Below are positions 15,225 to 23,145 of a stretch of DNA of 28,657 bases, in pieces; position 1 is the first letter of the stretch; every line of letters begins with the position of its first letter. The stretch spans positions 1-28,657 of the forward strand of contig DBYH01000017.1 in assembly GCA_002310095.1 (NCBI GenBank). Reading direction: 5' to 3'. A program made the position numbers and the translations under genes. This DNA is from Firmicutes bacterium UBA1191 (lineage in GTDB: Bacteria > Bacillota > Clostridia > Peptostreptococcales > Anaerovoracaceae). The notes beneath the pieces are model-generated. The model was not told the origin of the DNA, made no database searches, and saw only the letters and a list, made by a program, of their open reading frames with translations.

Positions 15225-17264
15225 CTATAAATTCAGCGTCAGATCCTCGCCGAAGAGTTTCATGACTCTCCGCTTCAGCGGCTGGTTTTCCGGCTTCTCA
15301 AGGCGCGGATCGTCCTCCAGAATGGCCCTGGCTTCGTCTCTGGCGTCGTTGAGCACGCTCATGTGCCGCGCCATGTCGGCCAGTTTCATGTCCGGCAGGC
15401 CGTGCTGGCGTGTTCCGAATATCTCGCCCGGTCCTCTCAGTTTCAGGTCCTCCTCGGCTATGTAGAAACCGTCCGCGGACTCCTCCATGATCTTGCCGCG
15501 CTTTTCGGCCAGTTCAGACTGCCCCTCGATTATCAGGAAGCAGTAGGACTGCCACTGCCCTCTTCCTACTCTGCCTCTCAGCTGGTGCAGCTGGGCAAGT
15601 CCGAAGCGTTCGGCGTTCTCCACCACCATTACAGCGGCGTTCGGCACGTTGATGCCGACCTCTATTACCACAGTGGACACAAGCACGTCTATGTCCCCGG
15701 CGGAAAACCTCGCCATTATGTCATCCTTCTCGGACTGTTTCATGGCGCCGTGTATCATCTCAGTGCGTTCGAATCTCTTCGCCAGCTCCTCGTACACCTG
15801 GTTCACGGATCTTGCGTCCATGGCCTCAGATTCGTCTATGAGCGGCGTGACCACATAGGCCTGGCGCCCCTGCCTTATCTGCCTCTCCACGAAGTCGTAG
15901 CACTTCTCTCTTGCTCCGTCCCCCGTCAGGCATCTGGTTATTATAGGCACCCTTCCCGGCGGCATCTCATCGATGACCGAAACGTCCATGTCTCCGTAGA
16001 GAACGACGGCCAACGTTCGCGGTATCGGCGTCGCCGTCATTACCAGGACGTTGGGGAAATTGCCTTTGTCCTTGAGCTTTATTCTCTGGCTTACGCCAAA
16101 TCTGTGCTGCTCGTCGGTTATGACCAGACCCAGATTGCTGAATACGACGTCCGGCTGTATTACCGCGTGGGTTCCTATGAGCACCTGCACGCTTCCGTCG
16201 GCCAGTCCCTCGAGGACCTGCCGCTTCTCAGAAGCCTTCATGCTTCCTGACAGGAATCCGGTCTTTATTCCAAAGGCATCAAAGTCCCGCTTCATTCCTT
16301 CGTAGTGCTGCCTTGCCAGTATCTCCGTAGGCGCCATCATGACGGCCTGGTATCCGCTTCCGACGGCTTTGTACATGGCTGTCTGGGCTACAACCGTCTT
16401 GCCCGAGCCAACGTCTCCCTGTATCAGTCTGTTCATGGGCCTTCCGGATATCAGATCCGCAGTGATCTCATCAACACAGCGCTCCTGCGCCTTTGTGAGA
16501 GGATACGGAAGAGACTTTATAAACTCCCTCTCGGAGCCGTCGTCTTCGAATCTTGTGCCCTCCCCGTCGTATTTCTCGTTCATCTTCGAGGCCATGAGCC
16601 CCGTTTCCAGAGTCATGAACTCGTCGAATACCAGCCTGTACTTGGCCTCCTGGTAGCTCTGCCTCTCCTGCGGGAAGTGTACGTTCCTGATGGCGTACTC
16701 CATGCCGCAAAGGTTGTTCCGCTTCACGGTTTCCTCGCTGAGTATGCTCTCGGCCTGCCCGTATAGTGGTTTTATCAGCTTCTGGAGACGCCTCATCTCC
16801 CTCTGGGTGATGCCGCTCGTAAGGGGATATATCGGGATTATGCCCGTCTGCATGTTTTCAGCTTTTTCGAACTGGGGATGGATGACCTGCTTGCGGTCCA
16901 TGTTCTCAACAGGCTTTCCGAAGAAAGCGAGCCGGTCGCCGCGCTTTATTGTCTTTGCCAGATACGCCGCATTAAAAAATACAACCTCTATCGAGCCTGT
17001 ATCGTCTGTTACGAGGATCCTCAGCACTCTGGACTTCTTGCCGCGGCTGAATCCTCCCGGTCTTATTGTGTCGACCTCGCCCCTGAAAAGAGCTGGCACT
17101 TCCAGCTCGAGGTCCGCTATGTTTACGGGTTGCTTCCTGTCCTCGTAGATACGGGGAAAGGTGAACATGAGGTCTTCAACAGTCTCTATGCCGAGCCGCG
17201 CAAAAGCCTCCGCCTTTCTCGGTCCAACGCCATTTAGTGTTGTGATACTGTCCTGAAGATTCAT
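15225..17264 (-). CDS. recG: ATP-dependent DNA helicase RecG
   Basis: A superfamily 2 helicase that remodels stalled replication forks and branch-migrates Holliday junctions. Over 679 residues the expected order is visible: N-terminal wedge/OB domain (about 1-230, with LNGVGPRKAEAFARLGI and FPRIYEDRK), Walker A GDVGSGKT (283-290), motif Ia MMAPTEILARQH, the DEQH box (384-387), motif III TATPIPRTLA and motifs V-VI STVVIEVGINVPNA and QLRGRVGRG. Length is normal and no motif is missing. The ATG lies one base after the stop codon of the Asp23-type gene, so the two are translationally linked. Confidence 0.98.
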   Translation of the reverse strand: MNLQDSITTLNGVGPRKAEAFARLGIETVEDLMFTFPRIYEDRKQPVNIADLELEVPALFRGEVDTIRPGGFSRGKKSRVLRILVTDDTGSIEVVFFNAAYLAKTIKRGDRLAFFGKPVENMDRKQVIHPQFEKAENMQTGIIPIYPLTSGITQREMRRLQKLIKPLYGQAESILSEETVKRNNLCGMEYAIRNVHFPQERQSYQEAKYRLVFDEFMTLETGLMASKMNEKYDGEGTRFEDDGSEREFIKSLPYPLTKAQERCVDEITADLISGRPMNRLIQGDVGSGKTVVAQTAMYKAVGSGYQAVMMAPTEILARQHYEGMKRDFDAFGIKTGFLSGSMKASEKRQVLEGLADGSVQVLIGTHAVIQPDVVFSNLGLVITDEQHRFGVSQRIKLKDKGNFPNVLVMTATPIPRTLAVVLYGDMDVSVIDEMPPGRVPIITRCLTGDGAREKCYDFVERQIRQGRQAYVVTPLIDESEAMDARSVNQVYEELAKRFERTEMIHGAMKQSEKDDIMARFSAGDIDVLVSTVVIEVGINVPNAAVMVVENAERFGLAQLHQLRGRVGRGQWQSYCFLIIEGQSELAEKRGKIMEESADGFYIAEEDLKLRGPGEIFGTRQHGLPDMKLADMARHMSVLNDARDEARAILEDDPRLEKPENQPLKRRVMKLFGEDLTLNL

Positions 17265-17265
17265 T

Positions 17266-17631
17266 TTACTCTGTGATTTCGATGTGTCTTCTCGCGATAT
17301 CCTTGGACTGTACGCCCGTTACGACTATCTTCACGTGGTTAGGTCTCTCTCCCATCACCTTCTCCACATTGTCGTATATGTATTCGAGCATCTGCTTTGT
17401 GTATTTGCCGATGCCGGCGCCGAAGGCGATTACTACGTAGACGACAATGTCGGTGCCCTCTTCCTTCTGGTCGATGGTGTAGTCGGTTCCCTGGACGAGG
17501 CTTCTCATCTTGCCTTTGTAATTGCGCAGGAAAACCTTGCCGTCGCAGGTGTCGACGGCGTCCCTGATTATCTTCTCTATGACACTCCTGGTGAAGTGTA
17601 TCTTTCCCAGATCTGTCTCTCTATCGAACAT
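17266..17631 (-). CDS. Asp23/Gls24 family envelope stress-type protein
   Basis: A 121-residue protein beginning MFDRETDLGKIHFTRSVIEKIIRDAV and containing IVVYVVIAFGAGIGKYTKQ and VKIVVTGVQSKDIARRHIEI, the pattern of the Asp23/Gls24 (YloU) family. Members are implicated in envelope stress or fatty-acid and alkaline adaptation; the exact role here is unknown. The longer frame would begin inside rpmB and is rejected. No ribosome site precedes this ATG, but a TACAAT lies 6 bases upstream of it, so the mRNA may start at the ATG itself. In Bacillus the order is rpmB, yloU, yloV, then recG; the yloV/fakA-like kinase gene is missing here. Confidence 0.85.
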   Translation of the reverse strand: MFDRETDLGKIHFTRSVIEKIIRDAVDTCDGKVFLRNYKGKMRSLVQGTDYTIDQKEEGTDIVVYVVIAFGAGIGKYTKQMLEYIYDNVEKVMGERPNHVKIVVTGVQSKDIARRHIEITE

Positions 17632-17637
17632 ACATGG

Positions 17638-17643
17638 ATTGTA
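17638..17643 (-). promoter_or_regulatory. -10 box directly before the Asp23-type gene, possibly leaderless
   Basis: Minus strand TACAAT ends 6 bases before the ATG at 17631, so transcription would begin at or next to the start codon. The -35 region (TTTTTT, from the rpmB terminator U-tract) is poor. With no ribosome site, a leaderless message is a reasonable reading. Confidence 0.4.
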
Positions 17644-17659
17644 ACACAAAAACAGCGAT

Positions 17660-17686
17660 AAAAAAACACCTGCGGTCCGCAGGTGT
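17660..17686 (-). terminator. Intrinsic terminator of rpmB
   Basis: A near-perfect palindrome (17666-17686, arms ACACCTGCGG and CCGCAGGTGT) is followed on the minus strand by seven T (17660-17666), 12 bases after the rpmB stop. Confidence 0.9.
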
Positions 17687-17698
17687 ATTAGGCAGGTT

Positions 17699-17890
17699 TT
17701 ACAGGGCACGCTCAACTTTGCCTGATCTGAGGCACTTTGTGCATACCTTGGCTCTTCTTACTGTTCCGTTGTCATTTATCCTGACGCTCTGAATATTAGC
17801 ATTCCACTTTCTCTTAGTGTGTCTGTTTGAGTGGGATACGTTGTTACCGGAAACCTGACCTTTTCCGCAAATTTCGCACTTGTTTGACAT
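17699..17890 (-). CDS. rpmB: 50S ribosomal protein L28
   Basis: A 63-residue protein beginning MSNKCEICGKGQVSGNNVSHSNRHTKRKWNANIQ, the standard L28 N-terminus, ending VCTKCLRSGKVERAL. Cys pairs CEIC and CTKC make it the zinc-binding form. AAGGAGGTG precedes the ATG at 17890; the frame extends three codons upstream to an unsupported start. It has its own promoter and terminator, so it is a single-gene transcript. Confidence 0.97.
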   Translation of the reverse strand: MSNKCEICGKGQVSGNNVSHSNRHTKRKWNANIQSVRINDNGTVRRAKVCTKCLRSGKVERAL

Positions 17891-17956
17891 CAGTCGCACC
17901 TCCTTGTTAATGGTATATCAATGCTTTCGCATAATTTCTTAGCCCGAACATTTGAG

Positions 17957-17985
17957 ATTATAGCACAGCTGCAGTACCTATGCAA
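17957..17985 (-). promoter_or_regulatory. rpmB promoter
   Basis: Minus strand TTGCAT (17980-17985) and a perfect TATAAT (17957-17962) are 17 bases apart. The leader contains a short ATGC-GAAA-GCAT stem-loop near 17930-17941. Confidence 0.82.
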
Positions 17986-17995
17986 GAAAATATTT

Positions 17996-18505
17996 TCAGC
18001 CTTCCCACAGCACTACGCGGCCCTCTTTCCAGGTCTTCTGCATGTCTATGAGTCTCTGGTTCGAACTGCCCCGAAACTGCAGCGTCAGGTCCCTCTTCGA
18101 CTGGACGTAAGGCCCGTCGATGAGGAGATCGCACATGCGCAGGAGTTCCTCCACCGCCTTGTTCTCAGCTGCCATCTTAAGAAGCTGCTCAAGCGTGTAT
18201 CCGCTGTAAATTGTGATGCTTTTGCCTCTCTCCTTGACGCCTCTTCCCAGGGCCGCGAAGCCCTCAGGCTGGCACATAGGTTCCCCTCCGGAGAATGTGG
18301 CCCCCGCAAGGAGAGGGTTCTTATCGATTTCTTCAAGCAGTCTGTCGACTGTTACTTCTGTTCCGCCGGCGAAGTCGTGAGTCTCCGGATTGTGGCATCC
18401 GGGGCAATCGTGAGGACAGCCCTGGCAAAAGACTGCAAATCTAATACCCGGGCCGTCGACGATTGATTCTCTCATTATTCCGGCGATCCTGATGGATTCT
18501 GCCAT
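17996..18505 (-). CDS. nrdG: Anaerobic ribonucleotide reductase activating protein
   Basis: A radical SAM activase that installs the glycyl radical on NrdD. The 169 residues show the CxxxCxxC iron-sulfur motif as CPHDCPGC (Cys30, 34, 37), with an additional Cys27 just before it, and FSGGEP (71-76) for SAM binding; the opening IRIAGIMRESIVDGPGIRFAVFCQGC is typical of NrdG. GAGGAG precedes the ATG. It begins 30 bases after nrdD and is its partner in one operon. The enzyme works only without oxygen, which supports an anaerobic host. Confidence 0.97.
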   Translation of the reverse strand: MAESIRIAGIMRESIVDGPGIRFAVFCQGCPHDCPGCHNPETHDFAGGTEVTVDRLLEEIDKNPLLAGATFSGGEPMCQPEGFAALGRGVKERGKSITIYSGYTLEQLLKMAAENKAVEELLRMCDLLIDGPYVQSKRDLTLQFRGSSNQRLIDMQKTWKEGRVVLWEG

Positions 18506-18535
18506 TTTTTCTGCTCCTCTGCTGCGCTGTCCGCC

Positions 18536-20890
18536 TTACTGTTCGAGCTGTTCCATCTTCTCGTCTCCGAGGGAGTGCTTGACTCTGTCAGCTTCCTCGG
18601 CAGTCTTGGCGTCGTTCCAGTGATCCATGGTTCCTACCAGATAACCGGTGATACGTCTGATTCTCTCGAATCCAGTATCGCTGTCATCCTCGGTCCTGCC
18701 GCAGCATGGGCACTCGTTGTCGATGATGCCCGTGTAGCCGCATACAGGGTCCCTGTCAACAGGGTGGTTGATGGAGCCGTAGCCAACGCCGTTCTCCTTC
18801 ATGCATCTTACTACCTGCTCGAAGGCGTCCAGATTCTTGGTAGGGTCGCCGTCCAGTTCGATGTAGCTGATGTGTCCCGCGTTGGTCAGAGTGTGATAAG
18901 GCGCTTCCAGCTTTATCTTCTCGAAGGCGTTGATGTTGAAGTATACAGGGATGTGGAAGGAGTTCGTGTAGTACTCTCTGTCCGTAACACCCTCGATCAC
19001 TCCGTACTTGGCTCTGTCGATTCTTACGAATCTTCCGGAGAGGCCTTCCGCAGGCGTCGCCAGCAGCGTGTAGTTGAAGCCTGTCTTCTTGGACTCGTCA
19101 TCAAGTCTCTTTCTCATGAAACCGATGATCTCCAGTCCCAGAGTCTGGGCCTCAGCGCTTTCGCCGTGGTGCGCGCCAATGAGGGCCTTCAGAGTCTCAG
19201 CCAGGCCGATGAAGCCTACGCTCAGGGTTCCGTGCTTAAGCACTTCGCCTACTGTATCGTCTTCCTTGAGCTTGTCGGAATCCATCCATACGCCCTGTCC
19301 CATGAGGAACGGGTAGTTTCTGACCTTCTTGCTCGCCTGGATCTTGTATCTCTCCATTAGCTGGTCGATGGCCAGATCGAGCTTGCGGCCCAATTCCTCG
19401 AAGAAGAAATCGATGTCCCCGTGGGCCTTGATGGCGATTCTAGGCAAGTTGATTGAAGTGAAACTCAGGTTTCCTCTTCCGCCTACAACCTGTCTGGTCG
19501 GATCGTAGACATTGCCTATTACTCTCGTTCTGCATCCCATGTAGGCGACCTCTGTGTTCGGATCTCCCTCCTTGTAGAACTGGAGGTTGAACGGCGCGTC
19601 GATGAACGCGAAGTTCGGGAAGAGTCTCTTGGCAGAGACCTTCATGGCCAGCTTGAACAGGTCGTAGTTAGGATCTTCAGGATTGTAGTTGATACCTTCC
19701 TTTACCTTGAAGATGCTTACCGGGAATATGGCTGTCTCGCCGTTTCCGAGGCCGGCTTCGATTGAAAGAAGGATGTTCTTGATTACCATTCTTCCTTCAG
19801 GTGAAGTGTCCGTGCCGAAGTTGATGGATGAGAAAGGAACCTGGGCTCCGGCTCTGGAGTGCATCGTATTCAGATTGTGAACAAATGCCTCCATTGCCTG
19901 GAACGTAGCCCTGTCAACTTCCTCGCTGGCGTACTTCGTGGCCTTCTTCTGGATGGTCGGGATGTACTTGGCGTCAATTATCTTCTCCAGGTACTGACTC
20001 TCGATATCCTTGTATCCGTTGTCATCCGCGAGTACAGGCCATACGTTGTACTCATCCATGATCTCCTTGCCGATGGCCTTGACCTTCTCAACTCCCTCCT
20101 CGATATCGAAGAGCAGGTTGAGCATCTTGCCGACGTTCGTCCAGTAGAGCTTCCTGTAAGTCTTGACTACGCCGTTGGCCATGCCGTAGTCAAAGTCAGG
20201 GATACTCTGTCCGCCGTGCTGGTCGTTCTGGTTCGACTGGATGGCGATACATGCCAGTGCTGAATAGCTCTGGATGTCGTTAGGCTCTCTCAGATGGCCG
20301 TGGCCGGTCGAAAAACCGCCCTTGAAGAGCTTTTCTATATCTATCTGACAGCAGGTGGTCGTAAGAGTCAGGAAGTCCATATCGTGGATATGGATGTCGC
20401 CCTCTCTGTGCGCCCTGGCGTGCTCAGGCTTGAGAACGAACATCTCATAGAACTGCTTCGCGCCCTCGGAACCGTACTTGAGCATGGTTCCCATGGCCGT
20501 GTCGCCGTCGATGTTGGCGTTCTCACGCTTTGTATCGTTGTCCTTGGCGTCTTTAAAGGTAAGGTCTTCATAGGTCTTCATGAGCCTGGTATTCATGTCT
20601 CTGACTCTCGTACGCTCGGCTCTGTAAAGAATGAATTCCTTGGCCGTTCTGGCGTGGCCGTTCTCAATAAGTACCTTTTCTACAGTATCCTGGATCTGTT
20701 CTACTGTAGGGATCTCGTTGTGGAGAACCTCTGTAAGGTAGAGTTCGACCTGTCTCGCCAGGTAATTGGACGTATCTCTGTCCTGACCTCCCAGAACTTC
20801 CGCTGCCTTATATATAGCATCTGATATTTTGGAGATGTCGAACTCGACAGTTCGACCGTCTCTCTTGATGATTTGCTTGATTTCGCTCAT
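18536..20890 (-). CDS. nrdD: Anaerobic ribonucleoside-triphosphate reductase, class III
   Basis: Reduces ribonucleoside triphosphates to deoxy forms with a glycyl radical, using formate as reductant in this class. The 784 residues contain an N-terminal ATP-cone regulatory domain (about 4-95, IKRDGRTVEFDISKISDAIYKA), the large barrel with MHSRAGAQVPFSSINFGT, a Cys-rich zinc site (VCGYTGIIDNECPCCGRTE) and the glycyl radical motif RRITGYLVG with Gly749, 35 residues from the end. GAGGAAG before the ATG at 20890 fixes the start; the longer frame adds 14 residues without support. The promoter carries two NrdR-like boxes. nrdG follows. Confidence 0.97.
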   Translation of the reverse strand: MSEIKQIIKRDGRTVEFDISKISDAIYKAAEVLGGQDRDTSNYLARQVELYLTEVLHNEIPTVEQIQDTVEKVLIENGHARTAKEFILYRAERTRVRDMNTRLMKTYEDLTFKDAKDNDTKRENANIDGDTAMGTMLKYGSEGAKQFYEMFVLKPEHARAHREGDIHIHDMDFLTLTTTCCQIDIEKLFKGGFSTGHGHLREPNDIQSYSALACIAIQSNQNDQHGGQSIPDFDYGMANGVVKTYRKLYWTNVGKMLNLLFDIEEGVEKVKAIGKEIMDEYNVWPVLADDNGYKDIESQYLEKIIDAKYIPTIQKKATKYASEEVDRATFQAMEAFVHNLNTMHSRAGAQVPFSSINFGTDTSPEGRMVIKNILLSIEAGLGNGETAIFPVSIFKVKEGINYNPEDPNYDLFKLAMKVSAKRLFPNFAFIDAPFNLQFYKEGDPNTEVAYMGCRTRVIGNVYDPTRQVVGGRGNLSFTSINLPRIAIKAHGDIDFFFEELGRKLDLAIDQLMERYKIQASKKVRNYPFLMGQGVWMDSDKLKEDDTVGEVLKHGTLSVGFIGLAETLKALIGAHHGESAEAQTLGLEIIGFMRKRLDDESKKTGFNYTLLATPAEGLSGRFVRIDRAKYGVIEGVTDREYYTNSFHIPVYFNINAFEKIKLEAPYHTLTNAGHISYIELDGDPTKNLDAFEQVVRCMKENGVGYGSINHPVDRDPVCGYTGIIDNECPCCGRTEDDSDTGFERIRRITGYLVGTMDHWNDAKTAEEADRVKHSLGDEKMEQLEQ

Positions 20891-20900
20891 TTTCACTTCC

Positions 20901-20916
20901 TCACTATATCTTGTGG
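20901..20916. promoter_or_regulatory. NrdR-like box 2 (nrdD leader)
   Basis: TCACTATATCTTGTGG matches 13 of 16 positions of the known NrdR box consensus ACACWATATATWGTGT. It lies between the transcript start and the nrdD ribosome site and is 42 bases, four helical turns, from the second box. Confidence 0.55.
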
Positions 20917-20937
20917 TCATTTTGACGTTCACGAGAA

Positions 20938-20965
20938 ATTATACACAAAATATTCTACCCGTCAA
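20938..20965 (-). promoter_or_regulatory. nrdDG promoter
   Basis: Minus strand TTGACG (20960-20965) and a perfect TATAAT (20938-20943) are 16 bases apart, giving a leader of about 40 bases to the ATG. Confidence 0.82.
20943..20958. promoter_or_regulatory. NrdR-like box 1 (between -35 and -10 of nrdD)
   Basis: ACACAAAATATTCTAC matches 12 of 16 positions of the NrdR box consensus and fills the spacer of the nrdD promoter. NrdR is a nucleotide-sensing repressor of ribonucleotide reductase genes that usually binds two such boxes on one helix face. No nrdR gene is in the window. Confidence 0.55.
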
Positions 20966-20979
20966 TAGAAAAATCATCA

Positions 20980-21012
20980 AAAAAACAAGAAAACTTCGAA
21001 ATAATCGAAGTT
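20980..21012 (-). terminator. Intrinsic terminator after the GNAT gene
   Basis: AACTTCGA (20992-20999) pairs with TCGAAGTT (21005-21012) around a 5-base loop. The minus strand continues TTCTTGTTTTTTT. It isolates the acetyltransferase gene from nrdD. Confidence 0.8.
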
Positions 21013-21091
21013 AACTGTATCATGTTTTATGTTAAGGAATCGCGAAGCCTTTAGTACCAACGCACTGTTATTTTTTTCCTACCGCTTCGGC

Positions 21092-21634
21092 CTATCTGTA
21101 GATGGCAAAATATTCGTCTCTGAGCATGGACATTAGGTTCAGATCGTAGTATTTTCCGTCCTTGCAGGTGGCGTTTCGGGCAATTCCCTCGTCCACAAAG
21201 CCAAGTTTTCTGTACAGATCCCTCGCTCTGGTGTTGCCTGTGTAGTAATCCAGAGTCACTCTCTGCAGTCCGCGCTCCTCAAAGAGGTACTTCAGAAGCC
21301 CCAGCAGGGCCTCAGATCCTATGCCGGACCCCCTCCTTTCGCCGCCTACGTATATCTTGGTGACGTCCAGGGACTTTGAATGCTCGTCGATTCTTGTGAT
21401 TATAATCCTTCCAAGAGGCTCCCCGCTGTCTTTTTCCGTGATCGTAAGGTCCAGAACCCCTGTGTTGTTCCTGAATTCGAACCCTTCGGTAACAACATCC
21501 TCATATGTCCTGCCGGCGTCCAGGGAAAAGTACTTTGTCATGTCCGGGTCCACTTCCCATCTCGCGAAGTACTCATAGTCGCTGAACACTACGTCTCTTA
21601 TTACCAGATTCTCTGTTTCTATGTTTACACTCAT
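21092..21634 (-). CDS. GNAT family N-acetyltransferase (RimJ/RimL-like)
   Basis: A 180-residue acetyl-CoA-dependent transferase. The order fits the GNAT fold: N-terminal LVIRDVVFSDYEYFARWEVDP, a central strand LDLTITEKDSGEPLGRIIIT, the acetyl-CoA pyrophosphate loop RRGSGIGSEALLGLLKYLF (100-118) and the C-terminal VTLDYYTGNTRARDLYRKLGF, which closely follows the RimJ/RimL/SpeG pattern. The acceptor (protein N-terminus, amine or drug) cannot be told. AAGG eight bases before the ATG at 21634 fixes the start; the six-residue longer frame is unsupported. It is a single gene with its own terminator, divergent from the lipoprotein gene. Confidence 0.9.
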   Translation of the reverse strand: MSVNIETENLVIRDVVFSDYEYFARWEVDPDMTKYFSLDAGRTYEDVVTEGFEFRNNTGVLDLTITEKDSGEPLGRIIITRIDEHSKSLDVTKIYVGGERRGSGIGSEALLGLLKYLFEERGLQRVTLDYYTGNTRARDLYRKLGFVDEGIARNATCKDGKYYDLNLMSMLRDEYFAIYR

Positions 21635-21683
21635 TTTTCGCCTTCCCTTCACGCAATATTAAAATTTGAGAAGATTTTTCCTG

Positions 21684-21689
21684 TATAAT
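21684..21689 (+). promoter_or_regulatory. Possible -10 box for the lipoprotein gene
   Basis: A perfect TATAAT 58 bases before the lipoprotein ATG. No convincing -35 lies at the right distance. On the minus strand the same bases give TATACA, which could serve the divergent GNAT gene. Confidence 0.35.
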
Positions 21690-21746
21690 GCTTTGTGTGA
21701 TATCATTATATTGACAACTTATGACATGCACAAGGAGAAATATTTC

Positions 21747-23141
21747 ATGAAAAGAGTTCTTTTCCTGATCATATCATTTATATTCGCAATATCCTTCACC
21801 CTTTCGGCCTGCAGCGATCCCGACAGAAAAAGCGAGCTGCGGGAATTCCTCAGTTCCAACGCGGACGCCTACAGCAACGCTTTCACCGAACCGGAGTGTG
21901 ACTTCAGCGTTTTCAGCGACTACATGAAGACGTGGGCTGAAGCCAACAGCGTGGAGGTTGCCTTTGCGGGAGAACACTCCATGGTCCTCAAAAACAAGGC
22001 GACGAGCGGATTCAAGGATGAACCGGAATGCGTTCTCCTGTGCGTTTTCAATTCCAAGGATGCGACCGCCGGCAAGTCCGCCATCGCAACAGGCATGACT
22101 GCACTCATCGGTCCGCCTGAACACGGCGACATCTCCCTGGCAATATCCGAGCGCTCGGGAGCTGAGCTCGTAGGCGTAAAGGAACTTCCGTCCAAGTATC
22201 TTAAGAGCGACGGACTCATCAGCCTCTACACGGGCGGCAGCGACAACATCCTGACCTCGGGACCTGTGACAGCTTCATGCAAATTCCACAATTCCGGCAA
22301 AACCAAGGAATCGGCCTATGCCCAGGCCTTCGAGATCACCATGTCCATGCCTGAATACACAGATCCTTTCGATTTCGTCAAAGGCAAGAGCTACCCTAAC
22401 CCGATCAATACGATCGGCAGCTTTCTGGCGTCCAACAAGAGCTCAGGCAGGCTCTTCGACATAGTCTCATTCACAAGCGAAGCCCACAAAGGCTACACGC
22501 CGTATTACGCAAAGGCAGTCGTAGTTGTTGACTCCAACAATATAGAAAGTTTCAAATCAAGATTCGAGAAGTCCTACAGCACCATCGAAGGAAAATTCGA
22601 GAAACTGGAGGCTGAATTCGAATACACAATGGAAGAAACCGACATGCCGGGAAAGGTTCTCAATGACGACGTGGCCGACAACCTCATCAGCCTGATGTAC
22701 ACTCTCAACACGGGCGTCTGCCAGCAGGACGAGGAATCCGGCATAATTTACTCTGCTTCGTATATCAAATCCATAACCGCGAAAAAAGGGAATCTTGACA
22801 TCTCCGTAGGTATAAGAGCACGCGGCGAAAGTTATCTGGACAGCCTTTTGGCGGAATACGAGACAACCGCGGGACTCTGCAGCACCCAGTATGACTTCAC
22901 CAAGGGCGGATGGCTCTGGTCTTCGGATGAAAAAAGCAGCCTGGTAAAATTCTTTACCGGCTGCGTTCCTCAGCAGAATCAGGCCGAAAGCGCCGTGAGT
23001 CTCAGGTCCTATGAGAATGACTACATCGCGGCGTCTCTCCCTAAACAGAACATGATCATCTACACTTTCGAGAAAGGCGACAGGAAGACGGCTCTCGACA
23101 ACATCATCAATTACCTGGATCCTTCCGTACAGAAGCAGTAG
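21747..23141 (+). CDS. Lipoprotein resembling an M20C (PepD) dipeptidase, probably inactive
   Basis: A 464-residue protein with a lipoprotein signal (KR, hydrophobic stretch 5-18, lipobox LSAC with Cys22), so it should be anchored outside the membrane. The body follows aminoacyl-histidine dipeptidase (PepD) order: KNKATSGFKDEPECVLL (82-98) stands where PepD has KPATPGYENAPTVILQ, and KVLNDDVADNLISLMYTLNTGV (303-324) and LDISVGIRARGESYLDSLLAEYE (350-372) resemble its later segments. The metal and catalytic positions differ: CVFN instead of GHxD, TAGKSA instead of GADNG, SERSG instead of DEE(T/A)G, SLYTGGS instead of NLDSE, and no C-terminal His. It is therefore likely a pseudo-enzyme that binds peptides or has another role. 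Start is set by AAGGAG before the ATG at 21747; the longer frame is unsupported. Family link is from memory of motifs, not alignment. Confidence 0.72.
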   Translation: MKRVLFLIISFIFAISFTLSACSDPDRKSELREFLSSNADAYSNAFTEPECDFSVFSDYMKTWAEANSVEVAFAGEHSMVLKNKATSGFKDEPECVLLCVFNSKDATAGKSAIATGMTALIGPPEHGDISLAISERSGAELVGVKELPSKYLKSDGLISLYTGGSDNILTSGPVTASCKFHNSGKTKESAYAQAFEITMSMPEYTDPFDFVKGKSYPNPINTIGSFLASNKSSGRLFDIVSFTSEAHKGYTPYYAKAVVVVDSNNIESFKSRFEKSYSTIEGKFEKLEAEFEYTMEETDMPGKVLNDDVADNLISLMYTLNTGVCQQDEESGIIYSASYIKSITAKKGNLDISVGIRARGESYLDSLLAEYETTAGLCSTQYDFTKGGWLWSSDEKSSLVKFFTGCVPQQNQAESAVSLRSYENDYIAASLPKQNMIIYTFEKGDRKTALDNIINYLDPSVQKQ

Positions 23142-23145
23142 CCTG

